NCBI RefSeq assembly: GCF_032598905.1
Contig: NZ_CP122458.1
Coordinates: forward strand, 2,232,001-2,296,000
Origin: Streptomyces sp. 11x1
GTDB lineage: Bacteria > Actinomycetota > Actinomycetes > Streptomycetales > Streptomycetaceae
Length of the DNA: 64,000 nt
Direction: 5' to 3'
The position numbers and the translations under genes were made by a program. This document shows positions 33,393 through 41,756 of this stretch, piece by piece; the stretch's first letter is position 1, and every line of letters begins with the position of its first letter. Under the pieces are notes generated by a model that was not told the origin of the DNA, did no database searches, and saw only the letters and a program-made list of their open reading frames with translations.

Positions 33393-35903
33393 ATGACATT
33401 GCCAGCGCCACGACCCGTGGCGGAAATACCGGGCGAGGTCCAGGGGGCCGAGCCGGACGCGGCGGAATCGTACACCGCCGTCGAGCGACTCCTCGCCGAA
33501 ATTCTCGCCGGAGTCGCACGCATCGAACACGTGCCCGCAGAAAGCCATTTCTTCGACGACCTCGGTGCCAATTCGCTGACGATGGCCCATTTCTGTGCCC
33601 GCGTCAGGAAGCACCCCGATCTGCCGTCAGTGTCCATCCGGGACGTCTACGGCCACCCGACGATCCGCGGCCTCGCCGCCGCGCTGACCGAGGCACCGGC
33701 CCCGCCGGCCGCCCCGCCCGAGCCCGCCGAGCCCGTGCACCCGGGCAGCACGTTCCGCTACGTCCTGTGCGGTGTCCTGCAGTTACTCCTCTTCGGTGGC
33801 TACTGCCTGCTCGCCGCCTCCGGATACGCACAGGGATACGAGTGGGTGGCGGACGCCTCCGGAGCGGTCGAGGTCTATGTGCGTTCGGCCGTCTTCGGGG
33901 CGCTCGCCTTCCTCGCCCTGTGCGTCCTGCCGGTCGCCGCCAAGTGGCTGCTGGTCGGGCGGTGGAAGCCCCGGGAGTTCCCCGTGTGGGGCCCGGCGTA
34001 TCTGCGGTTCTGGCTCGTCAGGACCCTGCTGCGCACCAGCCCGATGGCCCTGTTCGTCGGCAACCCGCTGTACGTGCTGTATCTGCGGGCCCTCGGCGCC
34101 CGCATCGGACCGGGCGTCACCATCCTCAGCCGCACCCTGCCGGTCTGCACCGACCTGCTGACCATCGGCGCGGGCACCGTCATCCGCAAGGACTCCTACT
34201 TCCTCTGCTACCGGGCGCGCGCCGGGCGCATCCGCACCGGCACCGTCACCCTCGGCCGGGACACCTTCGTCGGCGAGCACACCGTCCTCGACATCGGCAC
34301 CGCCCTCGGCGACGGCTCCCAGCTCGGCCACTCCTCCGCGCTGCGGGCCGGCGAGTCCGTCCCGGCCGGAGAGAGCTGGCACGGCTCACCGGCCCGCCCC
34401 ACGGACGTGGACCACATCCGGGTCCCCCCGCTCCCCCGCCGCCCCCTGCGCCGGGCCGGCTACGCACTCGCCGCCCTGCTCCAGACCCTGCTGCTGTACG
34501 TGCCGCTGACCGTCGGCAGCACCTATCTGCTGCTCACCGCCGCACCCGAGCTGCACACCCTGCTCGACCCGGCATCACTGCACGCCGGCTCGGGCCGCTT
34601 CTACATCGAGGCGATGGCCCTGTCACTCACGCTGTTCGCGTGCTCGATCCTCGCCGGGGCCGTCCTGGTGTTCGTCGTGCCGAGGCTGCTGCGCCCGCTG
34701 GTGAAACCCGACCGCGTCTATCCGCTGTACGGCTTCCACTACTCCACGCACCGCGCGATCACCCGCCTGACCAACCTCAGGTTCTTCACGTGGCTGTGCG
34801 GCGACAGCTCGTACATCGTCCCCTACCTCAAGGCCCTCGGATACGACCTCTCGCGGGTCGAACAGACCGGGTCCAACTTCGGCACCGCGATGCAGCACGA
34901 GACGCCGTACCTGGTGAAGGTCGGCAGCGGCACGATGGTCGCCGACGGCCTCTCGGTCATGAACGCGGACTACTCCAGCACCTCGTTCCGGGTCTCCCGG
35001 ACGGCGATCGGCGGGCACAACTTCCTGGGCAACGCCATCGCCTACCCGGTCGGCGGCCGGACCGGCGAGAACTGTCTGCTGGCGACCAAGGTGCTGGTGC
35101 CCCTCGACGGCGAGGTACGCGAAGGGGTCGGGCTGCTCGGCTCACCTCCCTTCGAGATACCCCGCTCGGTCGAGCGCGACAGCCGCTTCGACCATCTGCG
35201 CGAGGGCGCGGAGCTGGGGCGCCGGCTCGCCGCGAAGAACCGCTTCAACCTGCGCTCGATGGCCCTGTTCCTGTTCCTGCGCTGGCTGCACACCTTCGCG
35301 CTCACCGTCCTCGGCTTCGCGGCCTTCGACCTGTACGGCCACGTGGACGGCCCGGCCGCACCGCTCGCCCTCGCCGCGCTGCCCCCGACGGCACTGGTCT
35401 TCAACGCCCTCTACTACGCGCTGGTCGAACGGACCCTGACCGGCTTCCGCCCGCTGCGCCCACGGCTGTGCTCCATCTACGACCCCGTCTTCTGGCGGCA
35501 GGAGCGGCTGTGGAAGCTGCCCGACGGGCATCTGAAGATCCTCAACGGCACCCCGTACAAGAACCTCGTCTGGCGGCTGCTCGGGGTCCGCATCGGATGC
35601 CGGGTGTTCGACGACGGGGCGTACATCACCGAACGGACGCTGACGGAGATCGGGGACGACTGCACCCTCGCCGCAGGCAGCAAGATCCAGGCGCACTCAC
35701 AGGAGGACGGCACCTACAAGTCCGACCACATCACCATCGGCGCCGGCAGCACGCTGGAGGTCCAGGCGTTCGTCCACTACGGCGTGACGCTGGGCGAGGG
35801 AGCCGTGCTGGCACCCGACTCCTTCCTGATGAAGGGCGAGCAGGTGCCGCCGCACGCGCGCTGGGGCGGGAACCCGGCGACGGAGACCACCGGAACACGG
35901 TAA
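33393..35903 (+). CDS. Carrier protein fused to a Pls-type membrane polymerisation domain (TIGR02353-like)
   Basis: An 836-residue protein. Residues about 25-100 are a peptidyl-carrier domain with the phosphopantetheine serine in DDLGANSLTMAH (Ser61). The rest matches the 'NRPS terminal domain' of Pls/PosA synthetases: membrane helices about 121-143 and 161-186, a left-handed beta-helix-like hexapeptide domain (233-335), helices 353-383 and 403-433, a second such domain (about 480-590, GTMVADGLSVMNADYSS), two more helices (about 620-680) and a third domain (about 700-830, GDDCTLAAGSKIQAHS, WGGNPA). In epsilon-poly-lysine synthetase this part joins monomers on the membrane. Here it has its own carrier and is separated from the adenylation domain. 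First gene of the operon. Confidence 0.88.
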   Translation: MTLPAPRPVAEIPGEVQGAEPDAAESYTAVERLLAEILAGVARIEHVPAESHFFDDLGANSLTMAHFCARVRKHPDLPSVSIRDVYGHPTIRGLAAALTEAPAPPAAPPEPAEPVHPGSTFRYVLCGVLQLLLFGGYCLLAASGYAQGYEWVADASGAVEVYVRSAVFGALAFLALCVLPVAAKWLLVGRWKPREFPVWGPAYLRFWLVRTLLRTSPMALFVGNPLYVLYLRALGARIGPGVTILSRTLPVCTDLLTIGAGTVIRKDSYFLCYRARAGRIRTGTVTLGRDTFVGEHTVLDIGTALGDGSQLGHSSALRAGESVPAGESWHGSPARPTDVDHIRVPPLPRRPLRRAGYALAALLQTLLLYVPLTVGSTYLLLTAAPELHTLLDPASLHAGSGRFYIEAMALSLTLFACSILAGAVLVFVVPRLLRPLVKPDRVYPLYGFHYSTHRAITRLTNLRFFTWLCGDSSYIVPYLKALGYDLSRVEQTGSNFGTAMQHETPYLVKVGSGTMVADGLSVMNADYSSTSFRVSRTAIGGHNFLGNAIAYPVGGRTGENCLLATKVLVPLDGEVREGVGLLGSPPFEIPRSVERDSRFDHLREGAELGRRLAAKNRFNLRSMALFLFLRWLHTFALTVLGFAAFDLYGHVDGPAAPLALAALPPTALVFNALYYALVERTLTGFRPLRPRLCSIYDPVFWRQERLWKLPDGHLKILNGTPYKNLVWRLLGVRIGCRVFDDGAYITERTLTEIGDDCTLAAGSKIQAHSQEDGTYKSDHITIGAGSTLEVQAFVHYGVTLGEGAVLAPDSFLMKGEQVPPHARWGGNPATETTGTR

Positions 35904-35916
35904 TCGGGGGAAGAAC

Positions 35917-38424
35917 ATGGAACGGTCGGAGCCGGGCGACGCTGCCCGGAAGTACTGGCACGAGGTGCTCACCACCGGGGGGCGGACCGCGATACCGCGG
36001 TGGAGCACCGACCCGGCGAAACGGGTCGCCGCCTACGAAGTGCCCCTTGAAGACAGGTTGTTGACCGCTGCGGACGGTACGGCCGCACTGCTCGCCGCGC
36101 ACGCCAGGGTGCTCGCCACGCTGTCGGGCGAGGCCGAGATCACCACCGGCTGGCTGGAGGACGGCCGGCTGCTGCCCTGCCGGCTCACCGCCGTACCCGG
36201 CGACACCTGGCGGGCCCTGCTGGCGCACACCCACCGGACCACCGCCGAGCTGCTGACGCACGCCGCCTTCCCGGTGGCCGCCCTGCGGCACGAACTCGGC
36301 CTCGACGAACCGTCGTTCGAGACCGTGCTCGACACGAGCGGGGGCGACGGCGACCTCGCCGCGGACGTGGTCCTCCGGGTCGGGCTGGTGCACCGGGACG
36401 ACGGTCCCGCGCTGCGGCTGCGGTACCGCACGGACGTGCTCGACGAGGAGGCCGCCGCCCGGATCGCCGGGTACCACGTCACCGCGCTCACCCGGATCGC
36501 CACCGAACCGGACGCCGAGCACGGGCGGCGGAGCCTGGTGGCGGACGACGAACTCCGCTTCCAGCTCGACGGACTGGCCGGGCCACGACGCGAACTGCCC
36601 GACCGCCGGGTGCACGAGCTGTTCGAGCAGCGGGTGGTGGCGCACCCGGACGCGGTCACCGCCGTCCACCGCGACCGGCGCTGGACCTACCGCGAGCTCA
36701 ACTCCCGCGCCAACCAGCTCAGTCGGGCCCTGCTGGTCCGGGGCCTCGGCCACGAGGGCGTCGTCGCCGTGGTGACCGAACGCAACCTGGACTGGATGGC
36801 GGCCGTCCTCGCGGTGTTCAAGGCGGGCGGCGCCTATCTGCCCGTCGAACCGCACTTCCCCGCCGAACGCGTCGCCACCGTCCTCGCCCGCGCCGGCTGC
36901 GAGCTGGTGCTCACCGAACGGGGCAGCACGGACACGCTGGACCGGGCCCTGGCCGGCCTGCCCGGGATACGGCGGCTGCTGGTCGAGGACGCCTACGACG
37001 AGGCCCACCCGGACTCCGATCTCGGCCTGGACATCGGACCGGACCGGCTGGCGTACATCTACTTCACGTCCGGTTCCACGGGCGAGCCCAAGGGCGCGAT
37101 GTGCGAGCACGCCGGGATGGTCAACCACCTCCACGCCAAGCTCGACGACCTCGACGTCCGCGAGGGGGACGTGGTCGCGCAGACCGCGCCCCAGTGCTTC
37201 GACATCTCCCTGTGGCAGCTGCTGGCCGCTCCCCTGGCCGGCGGGCGGACCCTGCTCGTGGAGCAGCAGGTGATCCTGGACGTCGGGCGGTTCGTCGACC
37301 GGATCGCGGACGGCCGGGCGAACGTGGTCCAAGTGGTGCCGTCGTACCTCGAAGCGGTCCTCGCCCATCTGGAGCAGCATCCCCGTGAACTGCCCGACCT
37401 GCGCCGGGTGTCGGTCACCGGCGAGGCGCTGAAGAAGGAGCTGGCGCAGCGCTGGTTCGCCACCGAGCCGGGAATACCGCTCGTCAACGCCTACGGGCTG
37501 ACCGAGACCTCGGACGACACCAACCACGAGGTGATGGACCGCGCTCCGGAGGGGGACCGGGTGCCGCTGGGCCGTCCCGTCCGCAACGTCCGCGTGTACG
37601 TCGTCGACGAGCACCTCTCCCTCGTGCCGCTGGGCGCCCCCGGGGAGATCGTCTTCTCCGGGGTGTGCGTGGGGCGCGGGTACGTCAACGATCCCGAGCG
37701 CACCGCGCGGGCCTTCACCACCGATCCGTACCGGCCCGGTGAGCGGCTCTACCGCAGCGGGGACCACGGGCGCTGGCGGCCCGACGGCAAGCTGGAGTTC
37801 CTGGGCCGCCGGGACACCCAGGTCAAGGTCCGCGGCTTCCGCATCGAGATCGGCGAGGTGGAGAACGCGCTGCTCAAGGTGGCGGGCGTCCGGGACGGCG
37901 CGGTGGTGGTCGCCAGGGGCGCACACCTGGTCGCCTTCCACTCGGGCCGGCCGCTCGCGGCCGAGGAGCTGCGGGACCGGCTGGCCGCGACGCTGCCGGC
38001 GTACATGGTGCCGTCGGTGTTCCACTGGCGGGAGAGCCTGCCGCTGACCGCCAACGGCAAGACCGACCGGCGGACACTGACCGCGCTGGCCGAGGAACTC
38101 GACGCGGCGCGCGGCGGGTCGGGCGAGCCTCCTTTCACCTCGACCGAGCAGCGGCTGGCCGCCGTGTGGGCCGAGGTGCTCGGGGTACCGCGGGACCGGA
38201 TCGGCCGGCACGACCACTTCTTCGACCGGGGCGGCACCTCGCTGTCGGCGGTGAAGCTGGCGATCGCCCTGGACCGGGCGGTGTCCCCCAAGGACGTGGC
38301 CGCCCATCCGACCCTGGCCGGGCTGGCCGGGCTGCTCGACACGAGGACCGGCGCCGACACCGTCGACGGGACACCACGCTCCGCGCCCCGCTCCGCCGCC
38401 GACACCACAGGAAGGTCGTCATGA
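35917..38424 (+). CDS. Half-condensation / adenylation / carrier protein (stand-alone NRPS module)
   Basis: An 835-residue protein. Residues 1-215 look like only the C-terminal half of a condensation domain (ARKYWHEVL, AAFPVAALRHELGLDEPSFE); no HHxxxDG catalytic motif is present. Residues about 228-725 are an adenylation domain: A3 IYFTSGSTGEPKGAM, A5 NAYGLTETSDD, A7 YRSGDHGRW, A8 RGFRIEIGEVENAL and A10 Lys715 in TANGKTD. A carrier domain follows (FFDRGGTSLSAV, Ser775). The specificity residues read roughly D-I-W-Q-S-T-A-D-D-K, with two acidic pocket residues (Asp533, Asp534) suited to a diamino acid. GGGGAAG precedes the start, 13 bases after the membrane protein gene. Predicted substrate: 2,3-diaminopropionate. 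Confidence 0.9.
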   Translation: MERSEPGDAARKYWHEVLTTGGRTAIPRWSTDPAKRVAAYEVPLEDRLLTAADGTAALLAAHARVLATLSGEAEITTGWLEDGRLLPCRLTAVPGDTWRALLAHTHRTTAELLTHAAFPVAALRHELGLDEPSFETVLDTSGGDGDLAADVVLRVGLVHRDDGPALRLRYRTDVLDEEAAARIAGYHVTALTRIATEPDAEHGRRSLVADDELRFQLDGLAGPRRELPDRRVHELFEQRVVAHPDAVTAVHRDRRWTYRELNSRANQLSRALLVRGLGHEGVVAVVTERNLDWMAAVLAVFKAGGAYLPVEPHFPAERVATVLARAGCELVLTERGSTDTLDRALAGLPGIRRLLVEDAYDEAHPDSDLGLDIGPDRLAYIYFTSGSTGEPKGAMCEHAGMVNHLHAKLDDLDVREGDVVAQTAPQCFDISLWQLLAAPLAGGRTLLVEQQVILDVGRFVDRIADGRANVVQVVPSYLEAVLAHLEQHPRELPDLRRVSVTGEALKKELAQRWFATEPGIPLVNAYGLTETSDDTNHEVMDRAPEGDRVPLGRPVRNVRVYVVDEHLSLVPLGAPGEIVFSGVCVGRGYVNDPERTARAFTTDPYRPGERLYRSGDHGRWRPDGKLEFLGRRDTQVKVRGFRIEIGEVENALLKVAGVRDGAVVVARGAHLVAFHSGRPLAAEELRDRLAATLPAYMVPSVFHWRESLPLTANGKTDRRTLTALAEELDAARGGSGEPPFTSTEQRLAAVWAEVLGVPRDRIGRHDHFFDRGGTSLSAVKLAIALDRAVSPKDVAAHPTLAGLAGLLDTRTGADTVDGTPRSAPRSAADTTGRSS

Positions 38425-39530
38425 GGTTTCTGAGCCGTCGACGCGGCGGAGCGCGCCGCGGCCGCGGGGACACGGAGACGGAGACGGAGAACGCATCGAC
38501 GCCGACGCCGACGCCGTCCCCGGCTGCCGTCGCCCTGCCCGACATCGAACTCTCCACCGACAAGCCGCCGCTCCTCACCGTCTCCCCCGCCGAACCCGCC
38601 GCCCACTGGGCCGCCGTTCACCACGGTGCCCTGCGGGCCGCCGTCGCCGAGCACGGCTCGCTGCTGGTGCGCGGCCTCGGGCTACGGGACGCGGCCGAGA
38701 CCGGCGCGGTCTTCCACGAGCTGGCCGGCACCCTGACGGCCGAGCGGGAGGCCTTCGCGCCGCGCCGGTCGTACGCGGACGGCGTGCACTCCTCGACAAC
38801 CTGGCCGTCGAACCAGCCGATGTGCATGCACCACGAGTCGAGCTACGCGCTGGAGTTCCCCGGCCTGCTGCTCTTCGCCTGTCTGCAGGCGGCCGAGCGG
38901 GGCGGGGCGACCGGGATCGCGGACGCCGAGGCCGTACACGCGGCGCTGCCGCGCGAGGTGACCGAGCGGTTCGAGCGGGAGGGCTGGCTGCTCACGCGTT
39001 CGTACAACGACGAGATCGGCGCGTCGGTCGCCGAGGCGTTCGGCACCGCCGACCGGACGGTCGTCGAGGCGTACTGCCGGGCGCACTCCATCGAGTTCGC
39101 CTGGCAGCCCGACGGCTCACTGCACACCCGGCAGCGGCGGGCCGCCGTGCTCCGGCATCCGGTGACCGGCCGCCGCTGCTGGTTCAACCAGATCGCGTTC
39201 CTCAGCGAATGGACCATGGACCCCGAGGTCCGCGAGTACCTCGTGGACCTGTACGGGCCCGCCGGGCTGCCCTTCAACACCCGCTACGGCGGCGGCGATC
39301 CGATCGGCGCCGATGTCGTCGCGACGCTCAACGAGGTCTACGACAGGCACACCGTCCGCACCCCGTGGCGACCGGGCGACCTGCTGCTCGTCGACAACAT
39401 CCGCTGCGCCCACAGCCGTGAGCCCTTCGAGGGGCCGCGCGAGGTGCTGGTGGGCCTGGCCGATCCGGTACGGCTGCCGCAATCCCCTGCCAGCGGCTTC
39501 GACGCGAAGGACGAGGTGAGCTTCCGATGA
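38421..39530 (+). CDS. TauD/SyrP-like Fe(II)/2-oxoglutarate oxygenase
   Basis: This 369-residue protein has a low-complexity Arg/Thr/Pro/Glu N-terminus of about 40 residues before the oxygenase fold. The metal triad begins with the H-x-E motif in MCMHHESSYALEFP (His137, Glu139), and the distal His and 2-oxoglutarate Arg fit IRCAHSREPFEGPREVLVG. The stretch AERGGATGIADAEAV is typical of SyrP-like hydroxylases that act on carrier-bound amino acids in NRPS systems. Its ATG overlaps the stop of the adenylation gene (ATGA). Probable role: beta-hydroxylation of the activated amino acid or of the product; this is inference from family and context. Confidence 0.88.
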   Translation: MRFLSRRRGGARRGRGDTETETENASTPTPTPSPAAVALPDIELSTDKPPLLTVSPAEPAAHWAAVHHGALRAAVAEHGSLLVRGLGLRDAAETGAVFHELAGTLTAEREAFAPRRSYADGVHSSTTWPSNQPMCMHHESSYALEFPGLLLFACLQAAERGGATGIADAEAVHAALPREVTERFEREGWLLTRSYNDEIGASVAEAFGTADRTVVEAYCRAHSIEFAWQPDGSLHTRQRRAAVLRHPVTGRRCWFNQIAFLSEWTMDPEVREYLVDLYGPAGLPFNTRYGGGDPIGADVVATLNEVYDRHTVRTPWRPGDLLLVDNIRCAHSREPFEGPREVLVGLADPVRLPQSPASGFDAKDEVSFR

Positions 39531-40585
39531 CCGAGCTTCCGATGACCGAGGTTCCGGGTTTCGCCGTGATCTCCGGCGCCCAGGTGCAGCAGGCCCTGCG
39601 GGGCCGGGAACGGGAGATCGTCGAACTGGTCGAGTCCGCCTATCTGTTGCACGGCGACGGGGGAACGGGCGACACGGTCAACCCGCCGTCGTACTTCCTC
39701 CGCTTCCCCGACCGCCCCTCCTCGCGGATCATCGCGCTGCCCGCCTCGCTGGGCGGGAAGTTCCAGGTCGACGGGTTGAAATGGATCTCCAGCTTTCCGG
39801 AGAACACGGCGTCCGGGCTGCCGCGCGCCTCCGCCGTGCTGATCCTCAACGACCACGCCACCGGCTATCCGTTCGCATGTCTGGAGGCCTCGGTCATCAG
39901 CGCGACCCGGACGGCGGCCTCGGCGACGCTGGCGGCCGACCGGCTGAGCGCCGCGCGCCGGGGGGCGCCGCGTCCCACGCGGGTCGGCTTCGTCGGCACG
40001 GGGCTGATCGCCCGGTACATCCACACGTTCCTCGCGGCGACCGGCTTCGCGTTCGAGGAGGTGGGGGTGCACGACCTGGCCGCGGACAGCGCGGCCGGCT
40101 TCCGGGGGTACCTGGAGCGGTCCGGCGCGGCCGGGCGGGTGACCGTGTACGACGGCGCCGAGGACGTGATCCGGGCGAGCGACCTGGTGGTCTTCGCGAC
40201 GATCGCGGGCGAGCCACACATCCGTGAACCGAAGTGGTTCGCCCACGATCCGCTGGTGCTGCACGTGTCGCTGCGCGATCTCGCGCCCGAGGTGATCCTC
40301 GCGTCGGCGAACTTCGTCGACGACGTCGAGCACTGCCTCAAGGCGAACACGTCGCCGCATCTGACCGAACAGCTCACCGGAGCGCGGGACTTCCTCGACG
40401 GGACGCTCCACGACGTCCTCACCGGCCGGGCGACCGTGCCGGCGGACCGTCCGGTGGTCTTCTCACCCTTCGGCCTGGGGGTCCTGGACCTCGCGGTCGG
40501 CGCTCAGGTCCACGAGGAGGTGGCCCGCTCCGGCGGACTGCGGATCGTGGACGACTTCTTCCACGAGCTGCGCCGCCACGGCTGA
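39527..40585 (+). CDS. sbnB: 2,3-diaminopropionate biosynthesis protein SbnB-like dehydrogenase
   Basis: A 352-residue member of the ornithine-cyclodeaminase/mu-crystallin family. It has the substrate part DGLKWISSFPENTASGLPRA, the NAD site RVGFVGTGLIARYIH (about 152-166), and the SbnB-type segments LHVSLRDLAPEVILASANFV and DRPVVFSPFGLGVLDLA. SbnB oxidatively hydrolyses N-(1-amino-1-carboxy-2-ethyl)-glutamate, made by SbnA, to L-2,3-diaminopropionate plus 2-oxoglutarate. Its start overlaps the oxygenase stop, so translation is coupled. Its presence here is strong evidence that the adenylation domain is supplied with Dap. Confidence 0.92.
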   Translation: MTELPMTEVPGFAVISGAQVQQALRGREREIVELVESAYLLHGDGGTGDTVNPPSYFLRFPDRPSSRIIALPASLGGKFQVDGLKWISSFPENTASGLPRASAVLILNDHATGYPFACLEASVISATRTAASATLAADRLSAARRGAPRPTRVGFVGTGLIARYIHTFLAATGFAFEEVGVHDLAADSAAGFRGYLERSGAAGRVTVYDGAEDVIRASDLVVFATIAGEPHIREPKWFAHDPLVLHVSLRDLAPEVILASANFVDDVEHCLKANTSPHLTEQLTGARDFLDGTLHDVLTGRATVPADRPVVFSPFGLGVLDLAVGAQVHEEVARSGGLRIVDDFFHELRRHG

Positions 40586-40631
40586 CCGCGGGGCGCAGCG
40601 AGTACGACATGCACAACCAGGGGGGGCAGCG

Positions 40632-41642
40632 GTGCCAGTCATATCCGTTCCCACGGACTTCAACGAGGAGGAGCTGTACGTCGATCTGCGCCAGGTCGTC
40701 GGGCAGCAGCTCTTCCTGAAGTGCGAGGGGTTCAACTTCGCCGGCTCGATCAAGCTCAAGGCCGCGTCCGAGATGGTGCGGGCCGCCGAACGGGAGGGAC
40801 GTCTCGGGCCGGGCTCGACGCTCGTCGAGTCGTCGTCCGGCAATCTGGGCGTCGCGCTGAGCATGATCGCGGCCAGCCGGGGCTACCGGTTCCTGTGCGT
40901 GACCGATTCCCGGTGCAATCCGCAGACCCGGCGCGTGATCGAGGCGCTGGGCAGCCGGGTGCACGTCATCTCCGAGCCGGACCCGCACGGCGGCTTCCTG
41001 GGGGCGCGGATCTCGTACGTCCGCGCGCTGTGCGCCACCGATCCTCGGTACGTGTGGCTCGACCAGTACACCAACGAGGCGAACCGGCGGGCGCACTACC
41101 GCACCACCGCGCCCGCGATCGCCCGGCAGTTCCCGCGCCTGGACGTGCTGTTCGTGGGGGTCGGCACCTCCGGGACGCTGATGGGCTGCGCCCAGTGGTT
41201 CTGGGAGCGGCGGCGCCGGGTGCGGATCGTGGCCGTGGACAGTGTGGGGTCGGTCGCGTTCGGCGGGGCGCCGGGCCGCCGGATGATCCCGGGGCTCGGC
41301 ACGAGCGTGACGCCGGCCCTCCTCGACGCGTCGTACGTCGACGACGTCGTCCGGGTGGAGGAGGTCGACACCGTACGGGCCTGCCACCGCCTGGCCCGCC
41401 GGGGCTTCCTCTTCGGGGGCTCCACGGGCACGGTCGTCAGCGGCGCCGGTGAGTGGCTGGCCCGCAACGGCTCGCCCGACACCACGGCGGTGGCGATCTC
41501 GCCCGACCTCGGCGAACGCTACCTGGACACCGTCTACCGGCCGGGCTGGCCGCTGGAGCAGTACGGCGAGGCCGTGCTCGAACGGGAGGAGGAGTTCGGA
41601 ACGGGCGGCCTGGGGACGGGCGAGCTCGCGGCGCCCGTCTGA
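40632..41642 (+). CDS. sbnA: 2,3-diaminopropionate biosynthesis protein SbnA-like PLP synthase
   Basis: A 336-residue fold-type II PLP enzyme related to cysteine synthase. The Schiff-base lysine is Lys41 in NFAGSIKLKAASEMV; SSSGNLGVALSMIAASRG and GGSTGTVVSGAG bind substrate and cofactor phosphate. SbnA condenses O-phosphoserine with glutamate to give the SbnB substrate. It follows sbnB by 46 bases and ends the operon; a hairpin CGCTCCGGCGCCGGAGCG lies 12 bases downstream. Related cysteine synthases share the fold, but pairing with SbnB makes the Dap assignment firm. Confidence 0.92.
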   Translation: MPVISVPTDFNEEELYVDLRQVVGQQLFLKCEGFNFAGSIKLKAASEMVRAAEREGRLGPGSTLVESSSGNLGVALSMIAASRGYRFLCVTDSRCNPQTRRVIEALGSRVHVISEPDPHGGFLGARISYVRALCATDPRYVWLDQYTNEANRRAHYRTTAPAIARQFPRLDVLFVGVGTSGTLMGCAQWFWERRRRVRIVAVDSVGSVAFGGAPGRRMIPGLGTSVTPALLDASYVDDVVRVEEVDTVRACHRLARRGFLFGGSTGTVVSGAGEWLARNGSPDTTAVAISPDLGERYLDTVYRPGWPLEQYGEAVLEREEEFGTGGLGTGELAAPV

Positions 41643-41653
41643 GCCGGCCTCCG

Positions 41654-41671
41654 CGCTCCGGCGCCGGAGCG
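41654..41671 (+). terminator. Hairpin after sbnA
   Basis: CGCTCCGG-CG-CCGGAGCG is a near-perfect short-loop palindrome 12 bases beyond the sbnA stop. It probably ends the Pls/Dap operon and separates it from the acyl-CoA dehydrogenase gene. Confidence 0.5.
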
Positions 41672-41756
41672 GTCCCGGTCCGGCACCGGACACCTGCCCG
41701 CCGGATACTGGTGAGCGTCGCCGTGACGACGCGATACCGACGGGTAGGTTCCGGAC

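Noticed and set aside
35731..38307. 858-codon open frame on the minus strand opposite the NRPS adenylation gene
   Set aside because: It is antisense to a gene with complete adenylation motifs. Its product is Gly/Val/Arg-rich with no domain, as expected for a shadow frame in high-GC DNA.
33393..41642. Epsilon-poly-lysine synthetase (true Pls for lysine)
   Set aside because: The membrane domain is Pls-like, but the synthetase is split, the pocket code differs and SbnA/SbnB supply Dap, so lysine is not the favoured monomer.
33393..41642. Staphyloferrin B-type siderophore cluster because of SbnA/SbnB
   Set aside because: No NIS (IucA/IucC-like) synthetases, no citrate synthase and no siderophore uptake genes are present; an adenylation/carrier/polymerisation set is found instead.
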